A stretch of DNA of 64,000 nt from JARFQW01 sp963842955 (GCA_963842955.1 CAWJIJ010000003.1:1-64000), one strand, 5' to 3'; positions 29,459 through 38,150 are shown, counted from the stretch's first letter. Made by a program: numbers and translations. Notes: generated by a model from the letters alone, not told the origin.

Positions 29459-30529
29459 TCAGCCCTTGCGGCCCTTCAGATATCCGCTGTCGATCATCTG
29501 CTGGAAGAAATCCTCCATGGTTTCCTTCAAAGGGCGGTAGGTCAGCCCCAGCTCGCGCACACCCTTCGAATTGTCTCCCTTCCAGGGCCGGTCCACGTTG
29601 CGTGCGATCATCTTCCGGCTCATGGTCTTGTCCGCCAGCGGGCCAACCAGCCAGACGAGCCATTTGGGGAGCGTGCGCCGGGGAATGGGGTAGTCCTTGC
29701 CATAGCGCTCGACGAGCGCCTGGGCCAGCTCGAAGAAGTCGGTATTGTGGCCCGAGGTAATGTTGCGGCCGTTTGCTTCGGGGGTGAATGCGGCTTTAAC
29801 GTGCGCTTCGGCCAGATCGCGAACGTCCACGGCGCCCAAGCCGATGCGCGGCACGCCGGCTTTCATGGTGCCGTCGCCCAGCTGCTTGATGAGCTTGAAG
29901 CTCTCCGAGGTGGCAAAGGGGTTGATGCCCGGGCCCAGCACGAAGGAGGGATTGATCACCACGAGGTCCCAGCGGTCCTGCTGGTCGTGGATCGTCCAGG
30001 CCTCCTTCTCCGCCAGTGTCTTGGAGTAGGCGTAGGGCTGGTGCTCCAGCGACGAGCTCGTGTTCCAGATCTCCTCGGTGAAGATCCCGTTGGGGGTGTC
30101 GTCGATATCGGCATTGTCCCCGTAGATGGCCACACAGCTGCTGGTCAGCACCACGCGCTTTACGCTGGGCGTGCGGTTGACCGACTCCAGCACGTTGCGG
30201 GTGCCCAGCTTTGCCGGGTCCACGAGATCCTTCTGGGGATCCCTCACCCTGAGCACAAACGGCGAGGCGGTATGGAACACCACCGAGCAGCCCGCCATGG
30301 CTTCGTCGTAAGAGCCCTCGGCCATGAGGTCGGCCTTGAAGTACCGGATTTCCCCGGGGGCCGATTCGGCCAGGGCGTTGAGATATTTGAGCTTCTCCGC
30401 ATTGTCCGGGTCGCGGACTGCCGCATGGACCGTCAGTCCCTCATCGAGCAAACGCTTGACAATCCAGCCGGCCACGTAGCCTGTCGCGCCCGTCACCATG
30501 ACCGGTGCGCTCGTGTCGATATTCATCAT
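29459..30529 (-). CDS. NAD(P)-dependent dihydroflavonol-4-reductase-like dehydrogenase (extended SDR)
   Basis: 356 residues from the ATG at 30529, preceded by GGAGAACGG. The N-terminal Rossmann motif is VTGATGYVAGWIVKRLL; HTASPFV is the conserved substrate-side strand. The SDR active site is YAYSKTLAEKEAW (Tyr-x-x-x-Lys) with an upstream catalytic Ser/Thr in VLTSSCVA. GPGINPF and NITSGHN follow typical dihydroflavonol/cinnamoyl reductase patterns. It probably reduces an aldehyde or ketone with NAD(P)H in the cytoplasm; the natural substrate cannot be read from sequence. It is monocistronic. Confidence 0.92.
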   Translation of the reverse strand: MMNIDTSAPVMVTGATGYVAGWIVKRLLDEGLTVHAAVRDPDNAEKLKYLNALAESAPGEIRYFKADLMAEGSYDEAMAGCSVVFHTASPFVLRVRDPQKDLVDPAKLGTRNVLESVNRTPSVKRVVLTSSCVAIYGDNADIDDTPNGIFTEEIWNTSSSLEHQPYAYSKTLAEKEAWTIHDQQDRWDLVVINPSFVLGPGINPFATSESFKLIKQLGDGTMKAGVPRIGLGAVDVRDLAEAHVKAAFTPEANGRNITSGHNTDFFELAQALVERYGKDYPIPRRTLPKWLVWLVGPLADKTMSRKMIARNVDRPWKGDNSKGVRELGLTYRPLKETMEDFFQQMIDSGYLKGRKG

Positions 30530-31182
30530 TGTCCGTTCTCCTAAAAAGCCCTTGGAGGCCTGGAGGCCTCGAGGCCCGCGGGGTGGAGGATGGGGGAAGG
30601 CGAGCTGTAGTTTATCGTCCGTTGGTACGCCAGACACTAGCAATCCGTGCCGGTTCACATTCGGACCGCCACGATTCATTGCCCAGGAGAATGCCGTGAC
30701 GGCTTACCCGGATCGCCGGGGATTTATCGCAAAGATCCCGTTGGGATGCCCGCTGATGACCCGGGGCCGGGATTCTGCAGACACGCTGTATCCGGGCGCG
30801 CGTTTCGGCTGGGAGAGGCATTGCACCCTCCCATAAGACGTCGGCCAGCTGGACGATAGGCCACGCCGCGGCGAGGTAGAGCTCGATGATATGGAACATG
30901 CCTCGACGACTTATCCCGGCCCATCAACCCGGGCGGTTGCCGGCAGACGTAAGCCCGGCCTGACTTGCCTCCCCTCCTGCCTGAATCTTGGATGGAAACT
31001 CGGCGAAAATCTGGTGTAACACATTGATTGACAGGGCTTCCTTGCCGTATGGGAAAGGTGGTCCGCCCAGCCCGGGATCGCCGAACACGTTTCGCCCCCC
31101 CCCAATGTGACGCGTGTCACACAAGGCAACCCTGTCTCACCCGATACTGGCGCTCTCATGGAGCGAGTCCCCCCCGAGGTTC
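30530..31182. other. Long intergenic region with a possible gene remnant
   Basis: 653 bp between divergent genes. On the minus strand at 30612-30899 the start reads MFHIIELYLAAAWPIVQLAD. This resembles the N-terminal membrane module of TPR/FlgO-type regulators but loses similarity after about 30 residues, so it is probably a decayed remnant. A GC-rich run (CCCCCCCC, 31097) and a weak GAGG Shine-Dalgarno precede the lipoprotein gene at 31183. Confidence 0.4.
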
Positions 31183-32160
31183 ATGATGAACAATCTGCTC
31201 TCGAAATCCGTTTTGTCCCGCCTTGTCGGTCTGGTAGCCGCCATCACGCTTGTAGCCTGTGGCGGCGGCGGAGGCGACGGTCCTCAGACTGGCCAGTTGT
31301 CCATTGCCGTCACCGATGCCCCCATTGATGAAGGCATCACCAAGGTGAACGTGCGATTCACCGGACTGGAGCTGAAGCCCGAGAGCGGACCACCGATCGA
31401 GATCGACTTCGGTCCGGGTAACGAGCGCGATATCGATTTGCTGCAGCTCCAGGGCGAGGGCAGCGCATATCTGATGGTGGACGAAACGGTCCCTGCCGGC
31501 AGATATCCCTGGGTGCGCCTCCTCGTGGAGGCCGAAAAAGATGTGGCTGACTCCTACATCGAGAACAGCACTGGGCAGCATCCGCTGTATATTCCCAGCG
31601 GCGACAAGACAGGCCTCAAACTCGTCAGCGGGTTTGTCGTGCCGGCGGGGGGAAGCGCCGATTTCGTAATCGACTGGAATCTGGCACAGGCCATTCACGC
31701 ACCCGCGGGCCAGGACGGGAACTACTTCCTGCGTCCGGCGCTCCGGATTTCTGACCGGGCGGAGAGTGGCGTCATCCGGGGTACGGTGGCACCGGAACTC
31801 ATCGACGAGAACAACGAGGTCAACTGTGCGGGCGGCAACCGGGTGTATCTGTTCGCCAAGCCGGACGGTGAAGAGACCGCCCTGGATGATCTGGACATGG
31901 TCGAGGATGACCGGGCCGAAGTCCTCACTACCGCTAAGGTCGAGTACTCCGCCAATACGAATGCCTGGGAGTGGGTCTTCGGTTTCGTGGCGCCAGGCAC
32001 CTATACCGTGGCGTTTACCTGCTCCGGCATGGCCGATGATCCGGCCGTAGATGATTACCCGGAGCCGGCCAACACGATCTCGCCGGGTGGCGGTTTCAGC
32101 TTCGACACCTCAGCCGACGTTGACGTGCAAGCAGTGACCGACTCCGAAGTCCGCCTGTAG
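31183..32160 (+). CDS. DUF4382 lipoprotein
   Basis: 325 residues from one of two adjacent ATGs (31183 or 31186). Signal peptide with lipobox: LVGLVAAITLVAC then a Gly run. The DUF4382 domain begins QLSIAVTDAPIDEGITKVNV, followed by the typical LVSGFVVPAGGSADFVIDWN. The C-terminal half is a carboxypeptidase-regulatory-like beta sandwich (GVIRGTVAPE ... FGFVAPGTYTVAFTC). DUF4382 proteins are extracytoplasmic and of unknown function, often with a calcium- or carbohydrate-binding look; no catalytic residues are evident. It is followed 75 bp later by a tiny lipoprotein gene. Confidence 0.88.
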   Translation: MMNNLLSKSVLSRLVGLVAAITLVACGGGGGDGPQTGQLSIAVTDAPIDEGITKVNVRFTGLELKPESGPPIEIDFGPGNERDIDLLQLQGEGSAYLMVDETVPAGRYPWVRLLVEAEKDVADSYIENSTGQHPLYIPSGDKTGLKLVSGFVVPAGGSADFVIDWNLAQAIHAPAGQDGNYFLRPALRISDRAESGVIRGTVAPELIDENNEVNCAGGNRVYLFAKPDGEETALDDLDMVEDDRAEVLTTAKVEYSANTNAWEWVFGFVAPGTYTVAFTCSGMADDPAVDDYPEPANTISPGGGFSFDTSADVDVQAVTDSEVRL

Positions 32161-32235
32161 GCAGGTGTCAGCCACCGCCACCACGGCGCGGTCCGTCACG
32201 TTGGACTCGCCGGGGCAGCGGTGGGGAGCAAGATC

Positions 32236-32394
32236 ATGCGTCATATCGTCTTAACAGCCATCGTCCTGGTCGCCGGGTGCGCGAGCAACGGCCATGGGTC
32301 CGTCGACCCCGCGCCACCCCATACTCGCACGTCAGGTCACACGGCCTCGAACCATGGAGCGGCCGGTGTCGAGAAGGACGCAATGCTGGGGTAG
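32236..32394 (+). CDS. 52-residue lipoprotein
   Basis: A short gene with GGGGAG 8 nt before the ATG. It encodes MRHIVLTAIVLVAGCASNGH followed by a polar His/Ser/Thr/Gly-rich tail to residue 52. LVAGC is a clear lipobox, so the mature product would be only about 37 residues linked to lipid. It shares orientation with the DUF4382 lipoprotein and may be co-transcribed. Function unknown; small lipoproteins of this kind are often toxin-antidote (entericidin-like) or envelope-tether peptides, which is speculation here. Confidence 0.65.
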   Translation: MRHIVLTAIVLVAGCASNGHGSVDPAPPHTRTSGHTASNHGAAGVEKDAMLG

Positions 32395-32415
32395 TGCTCC
32401 TGACACGTGGCGACA

Positions 32416-32465
32416 GGGAGACAGGGCACTTATCTCTCCGAACGCCGGTTAAGTGTACTGTCCCC
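32416..32465. repeat. Dispersed palindromic element, full copy (copy 8)
   Basis: Left arm GGGAGACAGGGCACTTATCT and right arm GTTAAGTGTACTGTCCCC, between the convergent small-lipoprotein and ABC permease genes. Confidence 0.8.
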
Positions 32466-32524
32466 GGAACCCGCTACCGTCGACAGCTGGCAACGCTTCG
32501 GGAGGCCGGGTGTACCGTGCGTCG

Positions 32525-33358
32525 CTAGCCCTTGATGGCTCCGGTGGTCAGGCCGGCGACGATCCGGCGCTGAAAAACCAGCACCAGCAGCACGAGGGGC
32601 ACCGTTACAACCACCGAGGCCGCCATGATCTGGCCCCAGGGCAACTCGTACTGGCTGGCGCCGCTGATCAGCGCAATCGCCACCGGAACGGTTCGCTGAT
32701 CGTGGGTCAGCGTAAATGTCAGGGCGAAGAGGAACTCGTTCCACGCCGCGATGAAGGCAAGGAGCCCCGTCGCCACCAGAGCCGGGCCCATGAGCGGCAG
32801 AAACACTCGGGTCACGATGGTCAGCGGTGTTGCCCCGTCCATGATCGCCGCCTCTTCCAGTTCGGTGGGCAGGTCACGCATGAAAGCCGTGAGGACCCAG
32901 ATCGTGAAGGGCAGCGTAAATATCATGTAGCTGAGCCCCAGGCTGCCCAGCTTGTTGTACAGGCCCAGCGCGCGGACCAGTTCGAACAGGCCGGAGAGCA
33001 CGGCGATCTGCGGGAACATGGCGACGGCGAGCAAGGTCAGGAGCAGGAGGGTCCGGCCGCGGAAACTGACACGCGCCAGCGCATACGCTGCGGTGAGGCT
33101 CAGCGCCAGACCCGCCAGCACGACGCCGGTGGCCACCAGGATCGAGTTGACGATGTTGCGCCCGAAGGGCTGCTCACGGAATACGTCGCGGTAATTGCTC
33201 CAGTCCAGTGCGTCCGGCAGGTAGTCGATCTCGAACAAGGCAGCGCCGGACTTGAACGACGTCAAGACCGCGTAATACAGCGGGAACACCGAGACGGTGA
33301 CGATGACCGCGATCAGCGTCAGCCACCCCGCTCGAAGTATCCAGCGTCGCACGTTCAC
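32525..33358 (-). CDS. Sugar ABC transporter permease (MalG-type)
   Basis: 277 residues from a GTG at 33358 that overlaps the previous stop by 4 bp (GTGA). Six hydrophobic helices are visible, beginning with AGWLTLIAVIVTVSVFPLYY. The conserved EAA loop that contacts the ATPase reads ELEEAAIMDGATPLTIVTRV. It is typical of CUT1 family inner-membrane subunits for maltose, trehalose or other oligosaccharides. It is the last gene of a three-gene operon (binding protein, MalF-type, MalG-type). No ATPase gene follows; the operon ends here. Confidence 0.93.
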   Translation of the reverse strand: MNVRRWILRAGWLTLIAVIVTVSVFPLYYAVLTSFKSGAALFEIDYLPDALDWSNYRDVFREQPFGRNIVNSILVATGVVLAGLALSLTAAYALARVSFRGRTLLLLTLLAVAMFPQIAVLSGLFELVRALGLYNKLGSLGLSYMIFTLPFTIWVLTAFMRDLPTELEEAAIMDGATPLTIVTRVFLPLMGPALVATGLLAFIAAWNEFLFALTFTLTHDQRTVPVAIALISGASQYELPWGQIMAASVVVTVPLVLLVLVFQRRIVAGLTTGAIKG

Positions 33359-34290
33359 GAGTGACGATCCTCGAGATGCCGGCGGCTGTAGCGAAGCCAG
33401 GCCAGCGTGAGCATCGCCACGGTTACGAACAACAGCGTGGACGCCGCCGACCCGTAGCCCACGGACTGGAAATCCACCAGCTGTTGGCGCGCATAGACGG
33501 ACATGGACATCGTGTCCTGGCTGTTGGGGGTCAGGACATAGACAAGATCGAATATCCGCAGCGCATCGAGAGCCCGGAAGGTGACGGCGACGACGAGCGC
33601 CGGTGCAATCAGCGGGAGCGTGACGTGAAGAAAGACGGAAACCGGCGGAATGCCATCCACCCGGGCCGCCTCGTAGCAGTCTTTGGGCAGCATCTGCAGG
33701 GCCGCCAGAATGAGGAGCGCCATAAAGGGCGTCGTCTTCCAGACATCGACCAGGATCACCGACGCGAGGGCAAGGGAGGGATCGGCCGTCCAGGCCAGGG
33801 GCTCGGCGATGAGCCCGGCGCGAAGGAGCAGATCGTTCATGAGACCGAACTGGTCGTGCAGGATCCAGCCCCACATTTTGGCGGACACGATGGTCGGTAT
33901 GGCCCAGGGAATCAGCACTGCCGCCCGCACCCAGCCGCGTCCCGGAAAGTCCCGGTTGAGCACCAGCGCGACCACGAGGCCGAGCACGGTTTCCAGTCCC
34001 ACCGACACAACGGTGAAGACCAGCGTGTTGCGCACGGCCCGCCACCAAAGGGGGTCCGCGAGCAGTCCGCGCCAGGCGCCGTCCCGAAAGTCGAGATAGT
34101 TGGCGAAGCCGATCCACGAGGCACCGCCCAGGTCGCTCAGGCGGGCGTCGGTGAACCCGAACCAGATCGTGCGGCAAAGCGGCCAGGCGGCAACGATCAG
34201 CAGGACCGCCAGGGCGGGCGCCAGGAACTGCCAGGCGGTGCGCCGGCGGCCCCGTTGCAGGGGCGAATCGCGGGAGGACGAGTTCAGCAC
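33355..34290 (-). CDS. Sugar ABC transporter permease (MalF-type)
   Basis: 311 residues from a GTG at 34290, 4 bp after the stop of the binding-protein gene. A longer open frame upstream overlaps that gene and is not used. The first helix is AWQFLAPALAVLLIVAAWPL; six helices follow the CUT1 pattern. The EAA loop is CYEAARVDGIPPVSVFLHVT. It should form the translocation channel as a heterodimer with the MalG-type subunit. Confidence 0.93.
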   Translation of the reverse strand: MLNSSSRDSPLQRGRRRTAWQFLAPALAVLLIVAAWPLCRTIWFGFTDARLSDLGGASWIGFANYLDFRDGAWRGLLADPLWWRAVRNTLVFTVVSVGLETVLGLVVALVLNRDFPGRGWVRAAVLIPWAIPTIVSAKMWGWILHDQFGLMNDLLLRAGLIAEPLAWTADPSLALASVILVDVWKTTPFMALLILAALQMLPKDCYEAARVDGIPPVSVFLHVTLPLIAPALVVAVTFRALDALRIFDLVYVLTPNSQDTMSMSVYARQQLVDFQSVGYGSAASTLLFVTVAMLTLAWLRYSRRHLEDRHS

Positions 34291-34294
34291 GCCG

Positions 34295-35641
34295 TCAGGT
34301 CCCCGCGGGAGGCTCCGGCGCGCTGTCCTGCGTCGGACCGGCCTCGTCGCGAGCCGCCTGCAGCAGGCGTTCCATCCGGGGCGCGAGCTGGCCAAGGGCC
34401 TCGGGCGCCGTCTGCTGGCCGGCCAGGACCGAAGACACCGCGCTCCAGAATTCGCTGCTCAGTTCGTTGTATCGCGGGCCGGCCAGTCGGGAGGGTCGCG
34501 GCACGGCATGCGTGAAGGTCTCGTACAGGCGGTCGAAGAACGGGTTGGCCGCGAGAACTGCCGGCCGGTTGTACAGGGCCGCGATGGTGGGATTGTAGGC
34601 GCCGGCAATGGCCCGGCGTTCCTGCTCCTCCGGGCTCGTCAGGAACCTCACGAGTCTCGAGGCAAGCTCGGGATGCCGGGAATACTTCGACACGGCGAGC
34701 TGCCAGCCGCCGAGGGTCGCCGCGGTCTTGCCGCCGGGCCCCGCCGGCAGCGTGGTCACGCCCACCCGGTCCCGGATCGGGCTCTCCTTGCTTTGCGCCA
34801 GGGTCCAGGCGTAGGGCCAGTTCCGCATGAACACGGCGTTGCCCGACTGAAACACGCCGCGGGCCTCCTCTTCGGCGTAATTCAGGACGCCGGGCGGGCT
34901 GATCGTACCCACCCAGCTGGCGGCGAGTTCCAGGGCGGCCGCGGCCCGCGGGTTGTCGATCGTGACCCGGCCGTCGGCATCGACCAGGGTTCCGCCCCCG
35001 AAGCTGGCCACCCATTCCAGCGCGTTGCAAGTGAGCCCCTCGTACGCGCGGCCCTGCCACACGAACCCCCACATCCTGTCATTGCCGGCGGAACGCTCGG
35101 CGGCCTGGATCCGGGCCGCCGTCTCGGTCAGCTCCGCCCAGGTGGCCGGAACGTCCTCGTTGTATCGGTCAAGGAGATCCTTGCGGTAGTAGAGCACTCC
35201 GGCATCCGTGTACCAGGGCATGGCGACCAGCCGCCCGCCGACCGTGTTGTTTTCGATAATCGCCTTGAAATGCGCCTCCTCCGCGCCGGCCGCGGCGGGC
35301 CCAAGGTCGAGCAGGTGGGGTGCCAGGATGCCCGGCCAGATGACGTCCACCTGCAGTACGTCGATGTCATCCGCGCCCGCCCCGAGGAGCTGCTGATAGA
35401 GCGCCAGCCGCGCCGTCGTGGAATTGGGTGTGGAGACAACTTCGACCCGGTTGTCGGTCGCACGCGCCCAGCGCTGGGCGCCCTCGTTGCAGATCGTGAA
35501 CTCGAGTCCGACCGACCCGCAGGAGATCTTCAGCAACACGCCTTCGGGTCGATCATCGGCAGGCTCCCGATCGCAGCCGCCGACGGCCAGCAGCGCGAGA
35601 ACCCAGAAGGCGAGGGCCGTGCTTTGTCGCAGAAATCCCAC
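34295..35641 (-). CDS. Sugar-binding lipoprotein of an ABC importer (family 1)
   Basis: 448 residues. Lipoprotein signal (FWVLALLAVGGC, lipobox VGGC), then a family-1 extracellular solute-binding fold: VEVVSTPNSTTARLALYQQL, DIDVLQVDVIWPGILAPHL, AMPWYTDAGVLYYRKDLL, and VFMRNWPYAWTLAQ. The pattern is closest to trehalose/maltose-type binding proteins (ThuE-like), which is inferred. In a diderm it would sit in the periplasm tethered to the inner membrane. It is the first gene of the three-gene operon and about 500 bp from the divergent FG-GAP gene. Confidence 0.92.
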   Translation of the reverse strand: MGFLRQSTALAFWVLALLAVGGCDREPADDRPEGVLLKISCGSVGLEFTICNEGAQRWARATDNRVEVVSTPNSTTARLALYQQLLGAGADDIDVLQVDVIWPGILAPHLLDLGPAAAGAEEAHFKAIIENNTVGGRLVAMPWYTDAGVLYYRKDLLDRYNEDVPATWAELTETAARIQAAERSAGNDRMWGFVWQGRAYEGLTCNALEWVASFGGGTLVDADGRVTIDNPRAAAALELAASWVGTISPPGVLNYAEEEARGVFQSGNAVFMRNWPYAWTLAQSKESPIRDRVGVTTLPAGPGGKTAATLGGWQLAVSKYSRHPELASRLVRFLTSPEEQERRAIAGAYNPTIAALYNRPAVLAANPFFDRLYETFTHAVPRPSRLAGPRYNELSSEFWSAVSSVLAGQQTAPEALGQLAPRMERLLQAARDEAGPTQDSAPEPPAGT

Positions 35642-36048
35642 CGAACGACCTCCCTGACGCCGCTGAAACGCGTATCACAGCGATACCGTCCCCGCCTGCG
35701 CCTGTCAATTGCCCTAGCCAAGGGGTCAGACCAACGCTCGAGAGGGTTATCGCCGCAGATACTGGGCCTCAGGCCTGCGCTGTCTTCGAAAACCGGCCCT
35801 AGATAGCCGGTTTCGAGCCGGAAGACGCGTTTCCAGGCGGGCGGTGATGCGAAAGCCGCGACTGTCTCTGACCAGACTCATTGCCGATGCCTCATCGCCC
35901 GCGGTGCTCCCTGGACGGACGATACGAGTGGCGGGGGCAGTGCGCCGATCTCATAGGTCGTAGGCCAAGTGAGATGCCGCCCATCTCTGCTGCATAAATC
36001 ACCTACGGAATTTCGTACTGAGGAGGCTACGATTTGGGGCACGAAGGA
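35642..36048. other. Intergenic region between the sugar importer and FG-GAP gene
   Basis: 407 bp with no supported gene. It should contain the promoter of the importer operon (minus) and that of the FG-GAP leader (plus). A short ACGAAGGAC at 36041-36049 duplicates part of the leader core found at 36099. Confidence 0.45.
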
Positions 36049-36137
36049 CCTTTTTTGGCCCGGCGTTCTGCCGGGCGCCCTCCGCGATCCTGTATGCACG
36101 AAGGACGTCGGCAACTGTCGGGGGGAGGTATTTGATC
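36049..36137 (+). promoter_or_regulatory. Conserved 5' leader, copy 2 (candidate cis-regulatory RNA)
   Basis: Contains a perfect 7-bp hairpin GCCCGGC (36058-36064) / GCCGGGC (36070-36076), the segment CCCTCC (36078-36083), the core GCACGAAGGACGTCGGCA, and a strong Shine-Dalgarno GGGGGGAGG (36119-36127) before the ATG at 36138. CCCTCC can pair with GGAGG, which would block translation. Same order and spacing as at 27186-27272. Confidence 0.6.
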
Positions 36138-37640
36138 ATGTGTCGTTCATTCTGCATATCCGACGTTTTCTCGTTTCGAACCCGATGCCTTCTTGTCGCC
36201 CTGCTTGCTTTGGCGTCGCCGATCAGGACTACCGCGGCCGAAGGGGATTTCGCGTTCGCCGATCCCGTGGACTACCCGGTCAACGGTGACCCCTATGCGC
36301 TGGCCGTCGCCGATTTCGACGGGAAGGACGGTGTGGACGTGGTGACATCGACGGAATCCGCTACGCTCAGATTCCTGATGAACAACGGCAATGGCACGCT
36401 TCGGCTTGGCCAGGCCGTCTCCGTGCCATCGTGGGCCCTGAATATTGCTGTTGGCGACTTCGATGGCAGCAATGGTCCCGACGTGGCCACCGCGGATTTT
36501 CGCGCCCAGAGTGTATCGATCGTAAAAAATGATGGGACTGGGAGTTTCGGCGCTCCGGAGAGTTACCCGGTCGGCGAGCTTCCCTCCCTCGTCGATGGAA
36601 TCGTGGTCGCAGACTTCGATGGCCGCAACGGTCCCGACCTCGCTGTCAACCAGTCAAGCTTCGACCTTGCGGCTGCCAACGGCGTGTCTGTCCTGATCAA
36701 TAAGGGCAACGGCACCTTCGCACCCGGGGTGTTCTACCCGAACAATCTCCTGGGGGCTCACGCGATAGCAACCGCGGACCTGGACGGCATCAACGGCCCG
36801 GACCTGGTCCTCGCCAATCGCGACGCGCGAAGTGTCTCCATCTATCTCAACCGCGGCGACGGCACGCTCGCTTTGTCCAGCTCCTTTGCTTCGGCCGGAG
36901 CCCCTATCGATGTGGCGATCGCCGAGCTCGATGGAGCGTCCGGGCCCGACCTGGTCCTGATGAAGTTTTTCGATACCGTCGAGCTGCGGTTCAACAAGGG
37001 CGACGGAACATTCGGACGCGGTCTCTCGTACGTCGTCAACAGGGGCCGGGGACCGGCCGTCGGAGACTTCGACCTTGACGGCGACCTGGATCTTGTCGGA
37101 TCGGGACTGGAGGCCGGCACCGCCACGCTGATGCCCAACGAGGGCGCAGGCAGGCTGGGCTCGTTCGTGAGCATCTTCGTCGGTCATGGAACTGAAGCGG
37201 TCGTGGCGGCAGACCTGGACGGTCAGGGTGGCCTCGACCTGGTGTTCTCCGACAATGACGCAGCCGTGGACGCTGTGACAGTGGTGCTGAACGAGATCAC
37301 GGCACGGCCGGTGGACATCGATCTCCAGCCCTGGAGCAACCAAAACCGGATCGACCCCAGCTCAACGCGGCTGGTGCCGGTGGCGGTCCTCGGCAGTGCG
37401 GACTTCGATGCCTTGCAGTGTGACCTGTCGAGTATTCGACTGGCCCCGGGGGACGCGCGGTCGCGGAATTATCGGGTCTACGACGTTAACCGGGACGGCT
37501 TTGTCGACATGCTCACCTATTTCCGGTCGAGGGAGATTCCGATTCCGTGCGGCGAGAGCACCGTGGAGTTGACGGGCACGACGCACCAGGGAATGGATTT
37601 TCGCGGCAGCGATAAAGTGACGAATAGCCGTTGCCGGTAA
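36138..37640 (+). CDS. Secreted FG-GAP/VCBS-repeat protein
   Basis: 500 residues. The ATG at 36138 is chosen because GGGGGGAGG lies 10 nt upstream; a TTG two codons earlier is weaker. The signal peptide is RCLLVALLALASPIRTTAAE. It is followed by about seven FG-GAP/VCBS repeats with calcium-loop motifs (AVADFDGKDGVDVV, AVGDFDGSNGPDVA-like, TADLDGINGPDLVLAN, VGDFDLDGDLDLVGSG). These form an integrin-alpha-like seven-bladed propeller. The C-terminal module begins VDIDLQPWSNQN and includes PVAVLGSADFDALQCD, DVNRDGFVDMLTYF and a final Cys pair; it is shared with the FG-GAP pseudogene at 27273. Likely a cell-surface or secreted binding protein. Confidence 0.9.
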   Translation: MCRSFCISDVFSFRTRCLLVALLALASPIRTTAAEGDFAFADPVDYPVNGDPYALAVADFDGKDGVDVVTSTESATLRFLMNNGNGTLRLGQAVSVPSWALNIAVGDFDGSNGPDVATADFRAQSVSIVKNDGTGSFGAPESYPVGELPSLVDGIVVADFDGRNGPDLAVNQSSFDLAAANGVSVLINKGNGTFAPGVFYPNNLLGAHAIATADLDGINGPDLVLANRDARSVSIYLNRGDGTLALSSSFASAGAPIDVAIAELDGASGPDLVLMKFFDTVELRFNKGDGTFGRGLSYVVNRGRGPAVGDFDLDGDLDLVGSGLEAGTATLMPNEGAGRLGSFVSIFVGHGTEAVVAADLDGQGGLDLVFSDNDAAVDAVTVVLNEITARPVDIDLQPWSNQNRIDPSSTRLVPVAVLGSADFDALQCDLSSIRLAPGDARSRNYRVYDVNRDGFVDMLTYFRSREIPIPCGESTVELTGTTHQGMDFRGSDKVTNSRCR

Positions 37641-37652
37641 AAAGTCGGAGAT

Positions 37653-37701
37653 GGGGACAGTTCACCTGTCAACTGCGCAGCGAACCAGGTGATCTGTCCC
37701 C
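37653..37701. repeat. Dispersed palindromic element, full copy (copy 9)
   Basis: Left arm GGGGACAGTTCACCT and right arm AGGTGATCTGTCCCC, between the convergent FG-GAP and DUF3597 genes. Here the inner stem is TTCACCT/AGGTGAT instead of TGCAC/GTGCA. Confidence 0.85.
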
Positions 37702-37727
37702 GAAACTCTCCGATCCTCTCCCCCGCG

Positions 37728-38150
37728 TTACTCGAGCAGTTCGGCGGGGACTTTGCCGCCGTTGGCGGCGATCTTCTGCAGGACTGCCTTGTGCAGCCAG
37801 ATGTTCATCTTTGCGGAATCGCCCATGTGATCCGCCGGGCAGCCGAGTTCGGTCGCCAATTCCTTTCGTGCCCCGAAGCTGCTGTCGATGTCGAGGAGCT
37901 TGAGCAAGTCGACGATCGACTGCTTCCAGTTGAGCTTCTGGGAGTTGGCCGCGGCCAGTTTCTCGAGCAGCGCCTCGACGTCCACGACCGACACCGGGGC
38001 CGGTTTTGGCGGAACAGGCGCCGCGGGCTCGGCCGGGGTGGCGGCCGGTTGCACTGGTGGCGCGGCGGCAGGCGTTTCCTGCCCGGCGGCGGGGGCGGCC
38101 TCAGCCTTCGACAAGCCCAGTTTGTCCATAATCGATGCGAAAAAGCTCAT
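37728..38150 (-). CDS. DUF3597 domain protein
   Basis: 140 residues from the ATG at 38150, with AGGAG 8 nt upstream. N-terminal SFFASIMDKLGL is typical of the family. A Pro/Ala-rich linker (about 20-50) follows, then the DUF3597 domain: VDVEALLEKLAAANSQKLNW, SIVDLLKLLDIDSSFGARKE, LATELGC and a C-terminal HKAVLQKIAANGGKVP. The domain resembles a LysM-free, helical bundle of unknown function that occurs in proteobacteria. Cytoplasmic by prediction (no signal). Monocistronic. Confidence 0.9.
   Translation of the reverse strand: MSFFASIMDKLGLSKAEAAPAAGQETPAAAPPVQPAATPAEPAAPVPPKPAPVSVVDVEALLEKLAAANSQKLNWKQSIVDLLKLLDIDSSFGARKELATELGCPADHMGDSAKMNIWLHKAVLQKIAANGGKVPAELLE

Noticed and set aside
27186..36137. 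Cyclic di-GMP (GEMM) riboswitch in the FG-GAP leaders
   Set aside because: The expected GGGCAAACC-type and GGACGCAAAGCCTCCGG core elements are absent; only GGACG is shared.
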